Below are positions 21,230-32,806 of a stretch of DNA of 64,000 nt, in pieces (position 1 is the first letter of the stretch; each line of letters begins with the position of its first letter). The notes under the pieces are model-generated. The model saw nothing but the letters and a program-made list of their open reading frames with translations. It was not told the DNA's origin and did no database searches. Made by a program: the position numbers and the translations under genes. Source of the DNA: Odontocerum albicorne (Eukaryota; Arthropoda; Insecta; Trichoptera; Odontoceridae); assembly GCA_949825065.1 (NCBI GenBank), contig OX463847.1, forward strand, positions 33,941,164 to 34,005,163. Direction: 5' to 3'.

Positions 21230-21286
21230 CAAGCTAAAAAGAATATAATGACACAAATATTTCCTCAAAGTATACTCACATAAACA

Positions 21287-21306
21287 CCCACACACACACA
21301 CACACA
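21287..21306. repeat. (CA)n microsatellite
   Basis: About ten CA units, uninterrupted. Confidence 0.9.
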
Positions 21307-21309
21307 GAT

Positions 21310-22675
21310 GACACAATAGTGGAAAAGGCAATGCCTGAAATCAGTGACATAATGGGATAGACACTTGGAACACGCGTAAAAATTTACTCTCAATACAAAC
21401 TATAGAACTCCTTTCCGTTCGTTCGTACATGTTCTTGTGATTAGATGTACTAAAACTAAACAACGTCCATGCGTTCATTTAATAATAATCAGAACCTATA
21501 CAAGGGTGGGACAAAACAAGCACTGGCCGCAGGTGCCATATTTGAAGGATTCCAAAATCGGTCCAATATTGATATTTCTATATTTTTGCCAATGCCCGTA
21601 ACCATAGCGTCGTATGATAAAATTTTATGTTAATTTAAAACAATCAAATATTATTTAATATCTTGTCTTGGACAAGAGAAATTGTCAAATACGGCTATTC
21701 TCTCGATGGAACATCTGATTACAAACAAAAACTTCTAAAGAGTCATTGATTATTTTGCTGCTCTGAAAGCCCAGAAAATAATGTTATACATATTTCACAT
21801 GTTAATTTTCATCCCTTGATTTATATTATGCGGTGAAATCAATAAACATCCCCAAATATCTGGAGACTGGGGAGGGGTGATTTTTTTTAATTAAAAAATT
21901 AATCCATTTTAAAACAAAGGGAAAACATTACAATTTTACCTGTTCCTGAAGAAAGATTAGAAAACTAAATGAAACATAATTGTGTGGGCGCGTTTTCGAA
22001 TTTGTGCATCCGTCGTCTAAATATCTAGGTCCGGCTCTGGTAATAATGCTGCCAATTATTTATGTGAAACTTACTTTAAGTTACTAACTTCAGCCGAGAT
22101 TTTTTTAGAATATTCCGCACGTAGACCATAGAAAAACAATTTTAAAGAATATATAAGTCAACTCATTCAATCCTTACTCATTTTTTATTCTTCAAACCCT
22201 GTCGACGCATAACACATAATTTTGAAGAAACTTATTCATAGTTTTTATTTTTCAATTTCGACAGGATCAAGTACGTTTTATGCCGGATCTTAGGGAAATT
22301 AAATAAACGACAAAAGATGGAAATCGGAGAACTCTCAATATTTATTCGAGTATATTAAAGAAATTCGTATCTGGGACAAATACTTGAGAGGGTTTAATGA
22401 GATGTCAAAGATTTTATTGGAAATCGTACAAACTGGAAGAATTCTGGAACATTTTTTTCCTAAGTGGAATATTAAGTATATTATTTTTTTCAGGATTTAA
22501 GATTCCGAATATTTGAAACGAGACCCGAATCAGGATTATCTCCGTTTACTGTGAAGAGTGATGATTGGATTATCCTTCGTATGAAAAAGAATATTAGTTT
22601 GAAAACCGAAATGGAATTTGATTTTTATAGAACGAATTTCAATGGTGTAGACAGCGTTAATAATAATTTCCTTAT
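21310..22675. other. Unassigned region
   Basis: No coding or repeat landmark was recognised. If the exon at 20997-21229 is real, this stretch could contain the preceding intron on the minus strand. I could not find a convincing upstream exon. Confidence 0.35.
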
Positions 22676-22679
22676 TAAT

Positions 22680-23490
22680 TCTGATGTTAATACGGAATAA
22701 AAACTACATTAAAAGTTAATATGGAATAAAACGTACCTTAAATGTTAATATGAAATAAAAACTACCTTAAATGTTAATATGGAATAAAAACCTAATAAAT
22801 CATACAATTGAGATACATGCTTAGTTTAAGTAAAAAAATAGTTACCAAAAGAGCAATAATTATGTATCGAATGTTAAAAACACTGACATTGTATGTCCAA
22901 TTTGATTCATTTTCACGGTAATAATGAGGAATTATTAAAATTTCCTTGTTTTCTAAGCAAAACCATTATTTTGTGTACACAACAAAATTTCACTTTACTG
23001 TAGAGAAAAACAAATTGTTAATTATAAATGTAAGTGAACATTCTATGTATAATATTCTGATGTTAATACGGAATAAAAACTACACTAAAAGTTAATATAG
23101 AATAAAAAGTACCTTAAATGTTAATATGAAATAAAAACTACCTTAAATGTTAATATGGAATAAAAACTACCTTAAATGTTAATATGGAATAAAAACTACC
23201 TTAAATGTTAATATGGAATAAAAACCTAATAAATCACACAATTGAGAGATATGCTAAGTTTAAGTAAAAAAATAGTTACCAAAAGAGCAATAATTAGGTA
23301 TCGTATGTTAAAAACACTAACATTGTATGTCCAATTTGATTCATTTTCACGGTAATAATGAGGAATTATTCAAAATATCCTTGTTTTCTAAGTAAACAAT
23401 TATTTTGTGTACAGAACAAAATTTCACTTTACTATAGAGAAAAAAAATTGTGAATTATTAATCTGAGCGAACATTTTATGTAGCATTTAT
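22680..23490. repeat. 376-bp tandem segmental duplication with nested minisatellite
   Basis: Copy 1 starts TCTGATGTTAATACGG at 22680 and copy 2 at 23056. Both continue through CCAATTTGATTCATTTTCAC and a TTTGTGTAC...ACAAAATTTCAC block with few differences. Each begins with a minisatellite of GTTAATATGGAATAAAAACT and a short linker, which has one more unit in the second copy. The duplication is therefore fairly recent and the inner array has changed copy number since. Confidence 0.8.
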
Positions 23491-23649
23491 GGTATTTCCG
23501 AGATATACGTTGAGTTTAAGATCATATTTATTGCTTTCCCAGGCTAGAGTCCCACTAAAAATAGTTTTATTATAAATAGTGATTCAGTTTAATAAAATGT
23601 TACCTAAGTAAAAATTCACTACATGATTTTTTTAAGGGTTATAATATTG

Positions 23650-23900
23650 AACGCCATTTAGAAAGCAGGCTGCGGTGGTTTCGGCTGTAATATAAAGAAC
23701 TTCCTGGTACCTGTATATGTTTATAAAAACACATTTGTTAAATTAAACGCAAAAATCATGCCAAAGGATGACGAACTACCAAGATTTTTTTAAAATCTTT
23801 CGACATGTGAAAGTAAAGAATTCGGTTTTTGGTGAAGTGTAGAGTTCATCACACGTGATAATATCTTCCAAAAAGGATTATTTTCAAGTGTTTCCTCAAG
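23650..23900 (+). repeat. Dispersed repeat family F, copy 2
   Basis: GGTGGTTTCGGCTGTAATAT, TATATGTTTATAAAAACACA and CAAAGGATGACGAACTACC match 3985-4095 in order. Downstream AATTCGGTTTTTGGTGAAGT parallels 4135-4160. No protein is recognised. Confidence 0.45.
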
Positions 23901-25110
23901 TTATATAAGCCACCCATATCTCTCAAAAATTTGAAGGTAGAGAAAGATCTAATTGAAATATTTCTCGAGAAAACGAACGTACAAAAAAAATATAATTGTC
24001 AACCATATTTTTAAAGATTTTTTCAAATGTTTTTATTGCAGGTTTACTAAAAAAATAACGGCTTATTTTACGTTAAAAATGTTATTTTTATGTTCAGTAA
24101 TATATTGAAAAATAAAGAAATTTTATTAACAAATATTTAGAAAAAAAAACATCCCATAATAATTTTTTTTTTCTGTCAAAGAAAGTTTTGAATAATTTAT
24201 TTCTTTTAAAATAATTAAGTTAATTGATATCTGAAAAAAAAATCATTGATAAAATATAAGTTTAATAAATTTAAAACACATATTAAAAATAAATGTCAAA
24301 AAATAAAAGCTTGCAACACATTTCCAGAAGAATGAAAATCGGCTTGAATAGGGTAAAACAAATTTCAAGGAATCATTGTATTCATCCTCTATTCATTTCA
24401 AAATATTAAATCCAGCTTCATCACAAGTCAAATCGAATTTCCATAAAAAAAACTTGCGGAAATTAAAATGGAGAAAACTCGCATTTCCCCCCTTTTTCAG
24501 GACAAGCGAAGATATTGTTTAAATCCCGGCCGTGATTTGAATCGTACCCAGAATGTTCGTTATTTTCAAGAATAACCCAGAAAGACCTCTGGGCTCTGAA
24601 ATGTATTAACAGAAATTCCTCTCCAGAAAGGGTAGCATCGAGTAACTATAAAGCTACAACATGTCTGTTTAAATAATTTCCTCGGGTAATCCCCGAAGTA
24701 ACCGGCAATCGAACCTCTCCAGTCCACGATAAACTCGTAATCGTCCTGTGGCTTAACTTTTGGTCCTGTGGCTTCCACTTTGACCTCATTGAAATTTTGT
24801 TTCTGCAACTTTGGTGCCCGGATAAATAAATATTTACCCTTTTGCATCAAACAGGATATTCTTGTTATTTGCACGGCTGTTTTGTTTAAACTCAGCTTTT
24901 AAAAATGTTTTTGAATATTGGTAATAAGGAAAAAATATCTTGTCAAAGTAGGATGTTTTTATAAAAGTAAAATAATTGGCATTGTAAGGATATAAAGGTG
25001 GTCAAACTTGTTTTTGTTCACTAAATTTAAGTTATTGAAATAATCCGCGTGCTACTGTAGTCACTGGGCGACACTAGATTGATTAAGATCCGAAATTAAT
25101 AAATTAGCGG
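23901..25110. other. Mostly unassigned AT-rich region
   Basis: A-rich and T-rich runs dominate 24000-24300. The more complex part is 24480-24880, which includes the unidentified minus-strand open frame described separately. Confidence 0.4.
24566..24874 (-). CDS. Unidentified 102-codon open frame
   Basis: The minus-strand frame contains NEVKVEATGPKVKPQDDYEF, IVDWRGSIAGYFGDYPRKL and ends EVFLGYS. Codon content and complexity are higher than in the neighbouring low-complexity DNA. It has no ATG at the 5' limit, so if real it would be an internal exon; an AAAG/CTGAG junction upstream is only a weak acceptor candidate. I recognise no family. It could be chance. Confidence 0.15.
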   Translation of the reverse strand: MQITRISCLMQKGKYLFIRAPKLQKQNFNEVKVEATGPKVKPQDDYEFIVDWRGSIAGYFGDYPRKLFKQTCCSFIVTRCYPFWRGISVNTFQSPEVFLGYS

Positions 25111-25119
25111 AATAATTTA

Positions 25120-25265
25120 CTGAGGTACATGGCCACATGGTAACACACTGGACTTCGTTGTGAAAGGTCGCCGGTTCGAAGTTCACGCTTTGCTTCTTTC
25201 ATTTTCCGCCTTGTATTCGGGGGTATAAGGATACCTTTGACTTTAGTCATATCTATATTTTCCAA
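25120..25265 (+). repeat. tRNA-derived SINE-3
   Basis: The head reads TACATGGCCACATGGTAACA (A-box region), CTGGACTTCG, and GCCGGTTCGAAGTTC (B box). The body follows with TTGTATTCGGGGGTATAAGG and ATACCTTTGACTTTAGTC. The same order is seen at 55444 and 59249. The head differs from SINE-1 and SINE-2, implying another parent tRNA. Confidence 0.65.
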
Positions 25266-25544
25266 AAATAAAAAGTGACGTCAATAGTTGACAAGCTCGG
25301 GAAGCATGACTACGCCTACGCTAAAGGCAGCTACAAATTGGGTACTCCCAAATAGACACATTGGGAGACCCAAAAAAAGCTTATATAAGAATGTGGAGGA
25401 GTGCATGATTAAACTCCGAGGACTATTTGAGTGATTGAATCGAGAAAGATGGAAGAAAAAGTCCAAGCAGCCGACCCAAAATGGATGGGATAAGGCAAGG
25501 GAAAAGAAGAAGATAAATTATTGAAATGCAATAAAATTATGTTG

Positions 25545-26230
25545 TTTATAGTTAAGGCATTAACTATAAACTATAAACTATAAACTATAAACATTTCAAT
25601 AATTTAACGTTGTGGAGTTAAGGCATTAACGCTACAAATAATGGCTATCCTGGAAGCCTCATTGATTCACTTTTAAAAAACAAACCAAAAAAGAAACTTA
25701 TAAAAGATTATATATTTAACGACACCTATAAGCATACCTATAAATGGAGCAAAGTCCTATTTATAAAAAATATATCAAATGAAATAACCAAAAATATTAT
25801 CTTTTGAAAAGAGATTTCGTGAACACAAATCCGCCTTAACAAATCCTCTAATTTATTCTGAAATGGCTAATCATTGTCACCGTGAGAATCATACTTTTTC
25901 TATCGATGATGCCAAATTCTTACATATTAGCGGCAACGGAAATAGATTGGACAGATTAGAGGCCCTAGAAATTTCTAAGTCAGTATACCGATCGGAGCAT
26001 CTGTTGAATAGTTATTTCCCCAAAATCTCCCCGCTCCTGGCCGAAATTATACCTAGCCTTCCCCTCACCCCTCCCACCACCAACCGTTGAAGTGTCTATG
26101 TCGGTGCCAATTCGAACAGCATTTAGTCTTGCTTGTACTCCCCTGAAGATGAGGTGAAAGCCTTGAAACCGGTAGGGTTATACCGTCATAAAAAAGTGGA
26201 ATAAACAGTGTTTGTTAAAAATAAATTACA
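25545..26230 (+). mobile_element. Penelope-like element, 5'-truncated
   Basis: The left end (GTTTATAGTTAAGGCATTAA at about 25548, again at 25617) is the reverse complement of the family's 3' terminus (TTAATGCCTTAACTATAAAC). That fits the inverted terminal pieces typical of Penelope elements. The coding remnant lies at 25810-26088 and the plus-strand tail (GAAGATGAGGTGAAAGCC, GAAACCGGTAGGGTTATACC) follows to about 26230. The reverse transcriptase is missing. A small ACTATAA microsatellite sits in the left end. Confidence 0.65.
25810..26088 (+). pseudogene. Penelope-like GIY-YIG endonuclease C-terminal fragment
   Basis: The frame reads KRFREHKSALTNPLIYSEMA then NHCHRENHTFSIDDAKFLHI and RLDRLEALEISKSVY. 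The R.REH..A segment, the H-(C)H.ENH motif with zinc-finger-like Cys/His spacing and the LDRLEALEI stretch are characteristic of the end of Penelope-like polyproteins, where a GIY-YIG endonuclease follows the reverse transcriptase. The reading frame is open from the ATG at 25863 to the stop at 26088; upstream it is interrupted. About 90 residues of an original ~800 remain. Confidence 0.7.
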
Positions 26231-28100
26231 AAGCAATAAAATTAATGAAAATTATGCGATGAAAATGTATTAAGCAATTTTATAAGAAAAAATTGACTGC
26301 GCTGCGAGTAATTTTTCTTATCCCGTAATGTCGGACCTCAAGTCCATCGTCAGCACTATTCTTTTCACACTCCGGTGTGTTGCCAATGGAAAAGAAGTCC
26401 CTTTGGGCAGTTCCTTAATCGCACACTTCAAAAACAGGAAGATTTCGATATTTTAGTGTAGATCGCGCAGCGTAGAAAGTAAGAACATTATGTTGTCCCC
26501 CATAACGGCGTGGGTGGTGGTGGGATCAAATTGAACTGATCAAAATGAATAACATGTGATGTTGCCTTTTTCTTGATTGAACTCGTGTGTTTTTGTGTCT
26601 ACAAATCAGTGAATGATCCTTTGCAAATTAAAAGTTTCTGATTTTAATGCTCTTTTTTGGTGTAATGGGATAATCATGGAAATGAATTAGTGTTCTGTTT
26701 AAGTGTAAATTGTATTCATATTTATTTAATTGATTTTTAGTTTCATTTTTTGAAACCTACATAACTTCGGACGGGTATATGCCTAGTCAGACAGAGGAAT
26801 TCTTATTAAAAATACCTGAAAATAATTCACTTAAAAAACAATATACAAAACACATATTGACAAGCAAAGGAATCCAGTATTAATTAAAGCGGTGATCCTG
26901 TCTCGCAGCTCTAACCACTCTTGGTCTTCAGCAATTTGCGTTAAGTGTCGGTATTAAGGCTGCAGAGGATTGAGAAGAGAAGAGAAGTTGCTTCTCTGAA
27001 GGATGCGGTACTTCTATCGCATCGTGTGGTGCATGGAATCTCACTTCCTAATGGAAGAGCTCACCTCAAGTGACCTGAAGATAACAAATTCCAAACAAAC
27101 TATGAAATTGGAGTGATGCGTTAGAATTCAAATGAGATTTCACTTTGAAAATCACTTTAGGGTCCAGAATAAATTGTGTTAAGAATAATTGTAATTATTT
27201 TCTTCTTGAAAATATAAAGAAACTAATAATGATGGCAAATAAACTATGATATTTAAACCTGAAATTTCTCATGCAATTAGTAATGTACAATAATTTGTCA
27301 AATTATTTATAATAGTTTATACGCAAAAGCGTACCGTAATTTGTCAAATAATTTTGTTTGTGTATAGTCCGTACTTATGCGTGCGCAGTACTATCATCAA
27401 TAATGAAAAAAGTGTGTCGTCAAAAATAACCTTATATACACGGAATCTGAATTTTTACTTTTAATCTATACAGATATTTGTCACATTTTTCCCCCTCTCA
27501 TATGGTTTTTCTATCACAGTTGGATATTCAAGTTTCTCAGCCATGATACATACATCTTCAGGAGTAGCCAAATGAATCTCCTCCAGTCCACGCGAGATAA
27601 ATATATGGGATTCTCTTCCGTGATGACTTTCGCGGCCTAGGTGATAAAACTTGAGATGATAGACTTCCGCTCGGGGGTTTCGTGTTCGTTTCATAAAGGT
27701 ACCCGAAAAAAAATCTGTCTAGCATAAAAGTTCACCTGGTAACAATACTCGCACGTAATATGATAAACCAAGATTTTTGTGCCCACTCCAATGGTTCTAA
27801 GCCCTGTCACACATTTTCCTAGTTTTTAGAATAATATAATGTACACATTTGATTACGTAAATCAAGTTTACCAAATTCCAATCTTACCAGGTGTGACGCC
27901 TGCTCTGCTCAGCCGGGTGAAAAGGAACAAATCCTCTTTGATCTCAGGAGTTCGTAGGGTTATTGGTACTCTGAGTAACTCTTTCTCAATTCTTAGCGGG
28001 ACAAGGGGCACAATTAAACGAGATATAATTTTAAAAACAAAACAGTTTATTATATAAATCGATTAATAAAAAATAAAAAAACTTAAACGTATGTCAAGAA
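26230..28100. other. Mixed unassigned region
   Basis: Contains an AT-rich imperfect hairpin (ATAAGAAAAAATTGAC paired with TAATTTTTCTTAT, 26282-26322) and GC-richer patches at 26320-26560, 26880-27080 and 27480-27690. The minus-strand 77-codon frame at 27461-27694 (contains GLEEIHLATPEDVCIMAEKL) is more protein-like than most, but I cannot place it. Part of the 27.4-28.6 kb interval may belong to one retroelement. Confidence 0.3.
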
Positions 28101-28560
28101 AAAAAAGTTTTAAGTTCGGTTCCCGAATCAATGGCTCGTAGATTGTGTTGTGAATTCTAACAAGGGGGTTTACAATAGCAAATTTGAATTTAAGTAAAGC
28201 CAGGGCACAAAGTCCTGTCACGAAATCCAGCATTAAATACAAGGAAATAATATTCACCCAAAATTGAAGATGTCGTCTTGAAGCGTCTGTGATACGGCAG
28301 AGAAAATCAGCGAATAAGTCTGGCAGTATTCCGTGTGAACAGCGTTGAACCAGCGTCCGTACCGCACCGCGTCTCGAATGGAAGAGGGAGCTGCGCGCGT
28401 ATGCCTCCCTTTTTAAAGCAAATCGCGAGAAAGAGAGGACAATTATTTCCGTCTCCCTTACCAATACGAGCGCCGCCCGAATGTACAGACGTGGAACCAT
28501 GTCGTCATTGAGAAGATGTTTCTAGGAAATATACCTGGCTGTCACAGACAGCAAGCGGTG
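28100..28560 (-). mobile_element. Candidate LTR or retroelement 5' region
   Basis: On the minus strand a TGTCTGTGACAGCC start is followed by a GC-rich promoter-like stretch with TTTAAAAAGGGAGG near 28410. A long leader continues to ACCCCCTTGTTAGAATTCAC and an ACAACACAATC block near 28140. The organisation resembles insect gypsy LTRs. No paired LTR, primer-binding site or gag/pol could be confirmed. The 145-codon minus-strand open frame at 28063-28500 lies within it and has no recognisable domain. Confidence 0.25.
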
Positions 28561-28809
28561 TCTCGACACAAAGCAGATTTTATTATCGAACCTTTTTATT
28601 TAAAAAAACAATGACAATGGAATTCTTTACAATTCGGGACAGGGTTTTGGACCCCGAAGCGGTGACCACCTAGGAGTATTCTAAAATATTCAGTATTTTA
28701 TGATATTTTGATCTTTTTGTTTTCAAAGCAAGCGCATGGTCAGTCATCGATCGAGACCACGTGTTTCGTAAAACATGATATGTCGGGAATTTACAATATC
28801 GAGGACGTG

Positions 28810-28965
28810 AACTATGCAATTTATCAAATATAGTCCTCACAGCCCAAAGGCTCGATTTATGGCGCCGAAGATAGTAATAGTCTCCCAGTAATAGTCTTCT
28901 CTTCAATATGTCCAAATCACCTGATTAAATATGTCAAAATGTGCCATACGAATGGAAAAAAGTCA
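28810..28965 (+). repeat. SINE-1 tail fragment
   Basis: CCCAAAGGCTCGATTTATGG, TAGTCTCCCAGTAATAG, TCAATATGTCCAAATCACC and GTGCCATACGAATGGAAAAA follow the same order as at positions 1-150. No tRNA-like head is recognisable upstream. Confidence 0.5.
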
Positions 28966-29169
28966 TCGTGATATGATCAAAAGAATGGGCCCTTTCCACA
29001 TAAATACAATGGGGAATTAATAAAACTCCACATATGCAAGACGGGTGCAGTGCGACCATGCCCACACTTAATTCACGATATACCACAACCTTCGTAGAAG
29101 ATCAAACCGTTGGAGAAGCATAATATGATCAATGTATCTAGGAGTGACAGTAGGGGGATACTTTGGATA

Positions 29170-29895
29170 ATGTCAATATAGTAAGGAAAACGGCAATCAT
29201 TGACAAGGAATTTCTGAGGTTAAACCATGACATACTCATAGTGGATGTGCAAGATACAAGATTAGCATAATTTAGATCTCTTATATAGGAAACTTGAACT
29301 TTTTCTGGAAGAGCAAATTGACTCCGGACAGGAGAGAATACGGTGTTAGATTATCTATAAGAAATTCCTTATCCAAATGCTTAAACACATCAATTGACAT
29401 TTTTTAATACTGGAACTCTTAAACTGACGTCTGTCATAGGCTTTATAAATATTGTCTGTGAATATGCTCTCTCTTTCTCTCTTAAACAATCTCAAGAGAA
29501 AAATTACCATTTTTAAGGCTCACTACAAAATATAATCCAACAGATAAACTAGAACAAGGAATAATATATAGGTATTAGGAGACTTCAATGCGCATGTTGG
29601 AGCTGATAATCTGATATGGCTTATGTGGTTGGGAAGGTTTGAGATTGGTAAAGCTAATGATAAGGGACAGATGCTCTTAGAAATCGATATAGAAAACGCT
29701 TTGTGTATTAGAAACATCTATTTCCAAACCAAGTTCAAAAGTGAAGTATTATAGCGTCATTCGAGATCTAGATAATGGCATCAGTTAAACCTAATTTTGA
29801 CCAGGAAACGTAGTGCTGCAAATTTGCTTCACACGCGTGCTTATTGTGGCAAAGGTCTACTTGTTGCATCTAAAGTATTATTAAAAATATTGTTA
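29170..29895 (+). pseudogene. LINE endonuclease domain, degenerate
   Basis: Scattered frames on the plus strand match the APE-type endonuclease at the start of craniofacial-type LINE ORF2 proteins. They include AIIDKEFLRLNHDILIVDVQ...DTRLA, a FFWKSKLTPDRREYGVRLSI...RNSL stretch, LGDFNAHVGAD from 29575 (catalytic GDFNA.VG motif), GKANDKGQMLLEIDIENALC and a WHQLNLILTRKR segment. Stops and frameshifts are frequent. The endonuclease would nick target DNA for insertion; this copy cannot. The reverse transcriptase that should follow is not found downstream. Confidence 0.65.
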
Positions 29896-30071
29896 CAGAT
29901 CGGCTAAACAATGAAGGAAACAATCGAATCTAAGAGATGAAGTAACCACAGAGGAGAATGTGGGACATAAAAAAGTGTAATGGGACACAAAAAGATTCTT
30001 AAAAAGAAATCAGCAGCCAGACGTTTGTTCCAAATACTTATGCTAAATTTTCGTGCACATGTCCATAATGA

Positions 30072-30362
30072 GATGCCAGGGCATATGAGACGCCAGGATA
30101 TTATTATAAGTCTCCCAGACATGTTATTACAAGACGCCAGGATATAATTATAAGACGCCAGGGCATGTTACTCTAAGGCGCCAGGGCATATGAAATGCAA
30201 TAGCATAGTATTATAAGACGCCAGGACATATTATTATAAGACGCCAGAGTCATGCCAGGGCATGTTACAATAAGACGTCAGGACATATGAGACACCAGAG
30301 CATAGTATTATAAGACGCCAGGGCAGATTATTATAAGATGCCAGGGCATATAATTATAAGTA
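30072..30362. repeat. ~22-24-bp minisatellite, about a dozen units
   Basis: A unit close to ATTATTATAAGACGCCAGGA plus a few bases recurs irregularly, with variants such as CCAGGGCATATGAGACG. Unit length varies because of small indels. The consensus core is AAGACGCCAGG. Confidence 0.8.
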
Positions 30363-30608
30363 CGAGTATAAAACGCTTACCATTTTAGATTACCAAAACT
30401 GATTCAAGTGTGGAAAATAAATAGAATTTATTCATATTTTTTCAAATCATTCTTACTTTTAAATAGAATTTTCAAGTATCCCTATTAATCTATGTCCAAC
30501 CGTGACCTGGCAATGGTCAAGTTTTTTGGATTCACTTCTGTAATGGATTTGCCTTATTAAATATGAATTAATTGTTATTTTGGCGCTAAAAGGTGTGGCA
30601 TTTTCGTA

Positions 30609-30870
30609 TTACAATAGACTGCGCTGGCAAGAACTGTACTCAATCACATACGCAAGAACGGGTCTTCTAGCTGCTATGCCTGCTGGAAGGTCCATAACTC
30701 TTTAGAACGGGACTGTTTCGGATATTGACATATTTCATATCACATTACCAAAAGCAAAAGAAAATCTTTTTCTAAGATTGGGCGCGTCAGAAAGCACTCA
30801 TCAGCGTGTTTAAGTGACTTTTAATATACTCGTATGTGTATGTATGTGTATATATATATATATAAATATA
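30609..30870 (+). pseudogene. LINE B ORF2 C-terminus, first part of split copy
   Basis: The translation RLRWQELYSITYARTGLLAA...MPAGRSITL and DIFHITLPKAKENLFLRL matches the C terminus of the LINE B copy at 60.5-61.0 kb. The copy is 5'-truncated at about 30609 and its 3' UTR stops at 30870, where LINE A begins in the opposite orientation. The missing 3' end resumes at 33395. The C-terminal region follows the reverse transcriptase in Jockey-like LINEs. A stop interrupts the frame. Confidence 0.7.
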
Positions 30871-30937
30871 TTTTTTTTTTATCCACTTTGCACGGATTTC
30901 TCCTGTTACACAAAGAGGGTTTGCTTCTAGCGTTAGC

Positions 30938-32806
30938 TTATTCGTTAGGAATAATATCAGCCAGGATTCTTCTCATACTGCTAGACGGTACCGAGAATAT
31001 ATCAACCGTGTCATTCAGTTGGTTCAATATCTCTATACCACGCGTGACTGAGTGTTTAGCCATGATATTCGTCCTGTAAGTTGGTATGTAGAACAGAGGG
31101 TGATTCCTTGCACGGATATATTTATTGGGTACATATAAACTTAGTGCTTCTAGAATCGCGGGACAGTTAAAGGAACCTTGGAAAACCTTTATTAGGAATA
31201 TCGCAATGGATTCTTGCCTTCTTGTTTCGAGGCTTCTATAGTTACACACCGTGAGAAGTTCGGCATGGTGAGCATATTTTGGGTAATCGCCCTTTGTTCT
31301 GTACCATAGATATCTGAGGAATTTTTTTTGTGTTTGTTCTATATTGTTTTTATATTTGAGCTGGTGAGGAGCCCAAACCGTAGATGCATATTCTAATTTG
31401 GTTCTAATTAGATAATTATATAAGTTTCGGAGGATATCGGTGCTGTTAAATTCTCTTGATATTCTCATTACAAAACCGAGTAGTTTGTAACAGTCCGATA
31501 TCAAACGTGAGACATGGTTAACGAACGTGAGTTCGACATCGAAGGTTACGCCCAAATCCTTGAATTCAGAAACTCTGTTTAGTGCCACTCCCTGTATAGT
31601 ATACTGATGGTGGATTGGTGAAAACGATCGACTATAAGATACACAGACACATTTGTTAATGTTGAACAGAAGATGATTTTGCTCACTCCAGGAGACTAGG
31701 GAGTCTAGGTCCTGTTGTAACTGTGCACAGTCGTGAGGTGAATTGATCTTTTTGAATATTTTCAAGTCGTCAGCGAACAATAAACATGTCGAGTGACTTA
31801 TGGAATTCTGAATGTCGTCTATTAATATGAGGAATAGTAGGGGACCTAAATTGGATCCTTGTGGTATACCAGATCTTGCGATAAATTCCACAGAAGACTT
31901 GTTACGGATTGTTACGTATTGAGATCTTTCTTTTAGGTAAGATGCAAATAATCCAATTAGATTATCGCTGAAGCCAAGTTTGTGCATTTTCTTAAGTAAT
32001 ATATCGTGATCAACTTTGTCGAAAGCTTTCTGAAAGTCTGTATATATTACGTCCGTTTGTGAAAGTTCGTCTAAGTTTGACGCAATCTGTTGTGTGAGAG
32101 AGAGAAGGTTGGTAACAGTCGATCGTTTTGGCAAAAAGCCATGCTGGTTTCCAATAAGTCTTGTTGACACTTGGTGGGTCAATTGGTTGCACGGTACAGT
32201 TTCGAAAATTTTTGGAAGCAAAGAGAGAACAGCTACAGGTCTGTAATTATGAGAGTCTAACGGGTCTCCCGATTTGAAGATAGGGCAGACCCTGGTTGTC
32301 TTCCAGCTTTCGGGAAATGTATTGGTATTTATGCTCAAGTTAAATATGTAGCAGATGGGATCACACACGTATTTCGCACAGACTTTGAAAATGTCGGCTG
32401 ATAACCCATCTGGTCCGATTGCTTTGTCGGTTTGCAAGGAGTTTATGCTTTTCAGCACTTCTTCCTTAGAAATGGAATGGAGCGATATGCTTCTGCTGTC
32501 TGACGAACTGTTTAATATATTTTTTATGTCATATTTGGCCGCTGAATCTAGGTAAACTGATTGAAAGTATTGTGCAAAGTTTTCTGCAATCTTTTGGGAG
32601 TCTTCAGTTATACTGTCACCCAGTTTCATAGATTTGAAGCTAGTTTTATTCGTTTTTCTATTTTTTACATGATTCCAAAGATTCGAAGGGTTTCCTCGGA
32701 TGTCGGTCTCTATCTTGGCTAAATACTCTTGGCGCGATTGTTTTATTTGAGTTTTTAATTTGGCTCTCAGCCTTGAGTATTCTAAGTAATCAGACTGGTT
32801 TCTGCT
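30938..32806 (-). pseudogene. LINE A ORF2: reverse transcriptase and C-terminal domain
   Basis: The reverse transcriptase would copy LINE RNA into DNA at a nicked chromosomal site. From an ATG at 32629 (563 codons) the motifs run in order: GPDGLSADIFK near residue 72, NYRPVAVLSLLPKIFE near 128, QHGFLPKRST near 162, YTDFQKAFDKVDHDIL (first catalytic Asp) near 196, GIPQGSNLGPLLF near 254, CLLFADDLKIFKK (catalytic Asp pair) near 282, and FKDLGVTFD further on. The Jockey-type C-terminal region follows, ending MRRILADIIPNE. All core RT residues appear intact. The true frame extends upstream of 32629 without a break to about 32806, where a single TAA separates it from the endonuclease in the same frame. 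Inactive by the stop and by 5' truncation. Confidence 0.9.

Noticed and set aside
28063..28500. A 145-codon minus-strand frame
   Set aside because: No recognisable domain, and it overlaps a promoter-like GC-rich segment that reads better as a possible LTR. Not enough to call a gene.
30834..32555. Plus-strand frames inside LINE A
   Set aside because: They are antisense to the intact reverse transcriptase frame on the minus strand.
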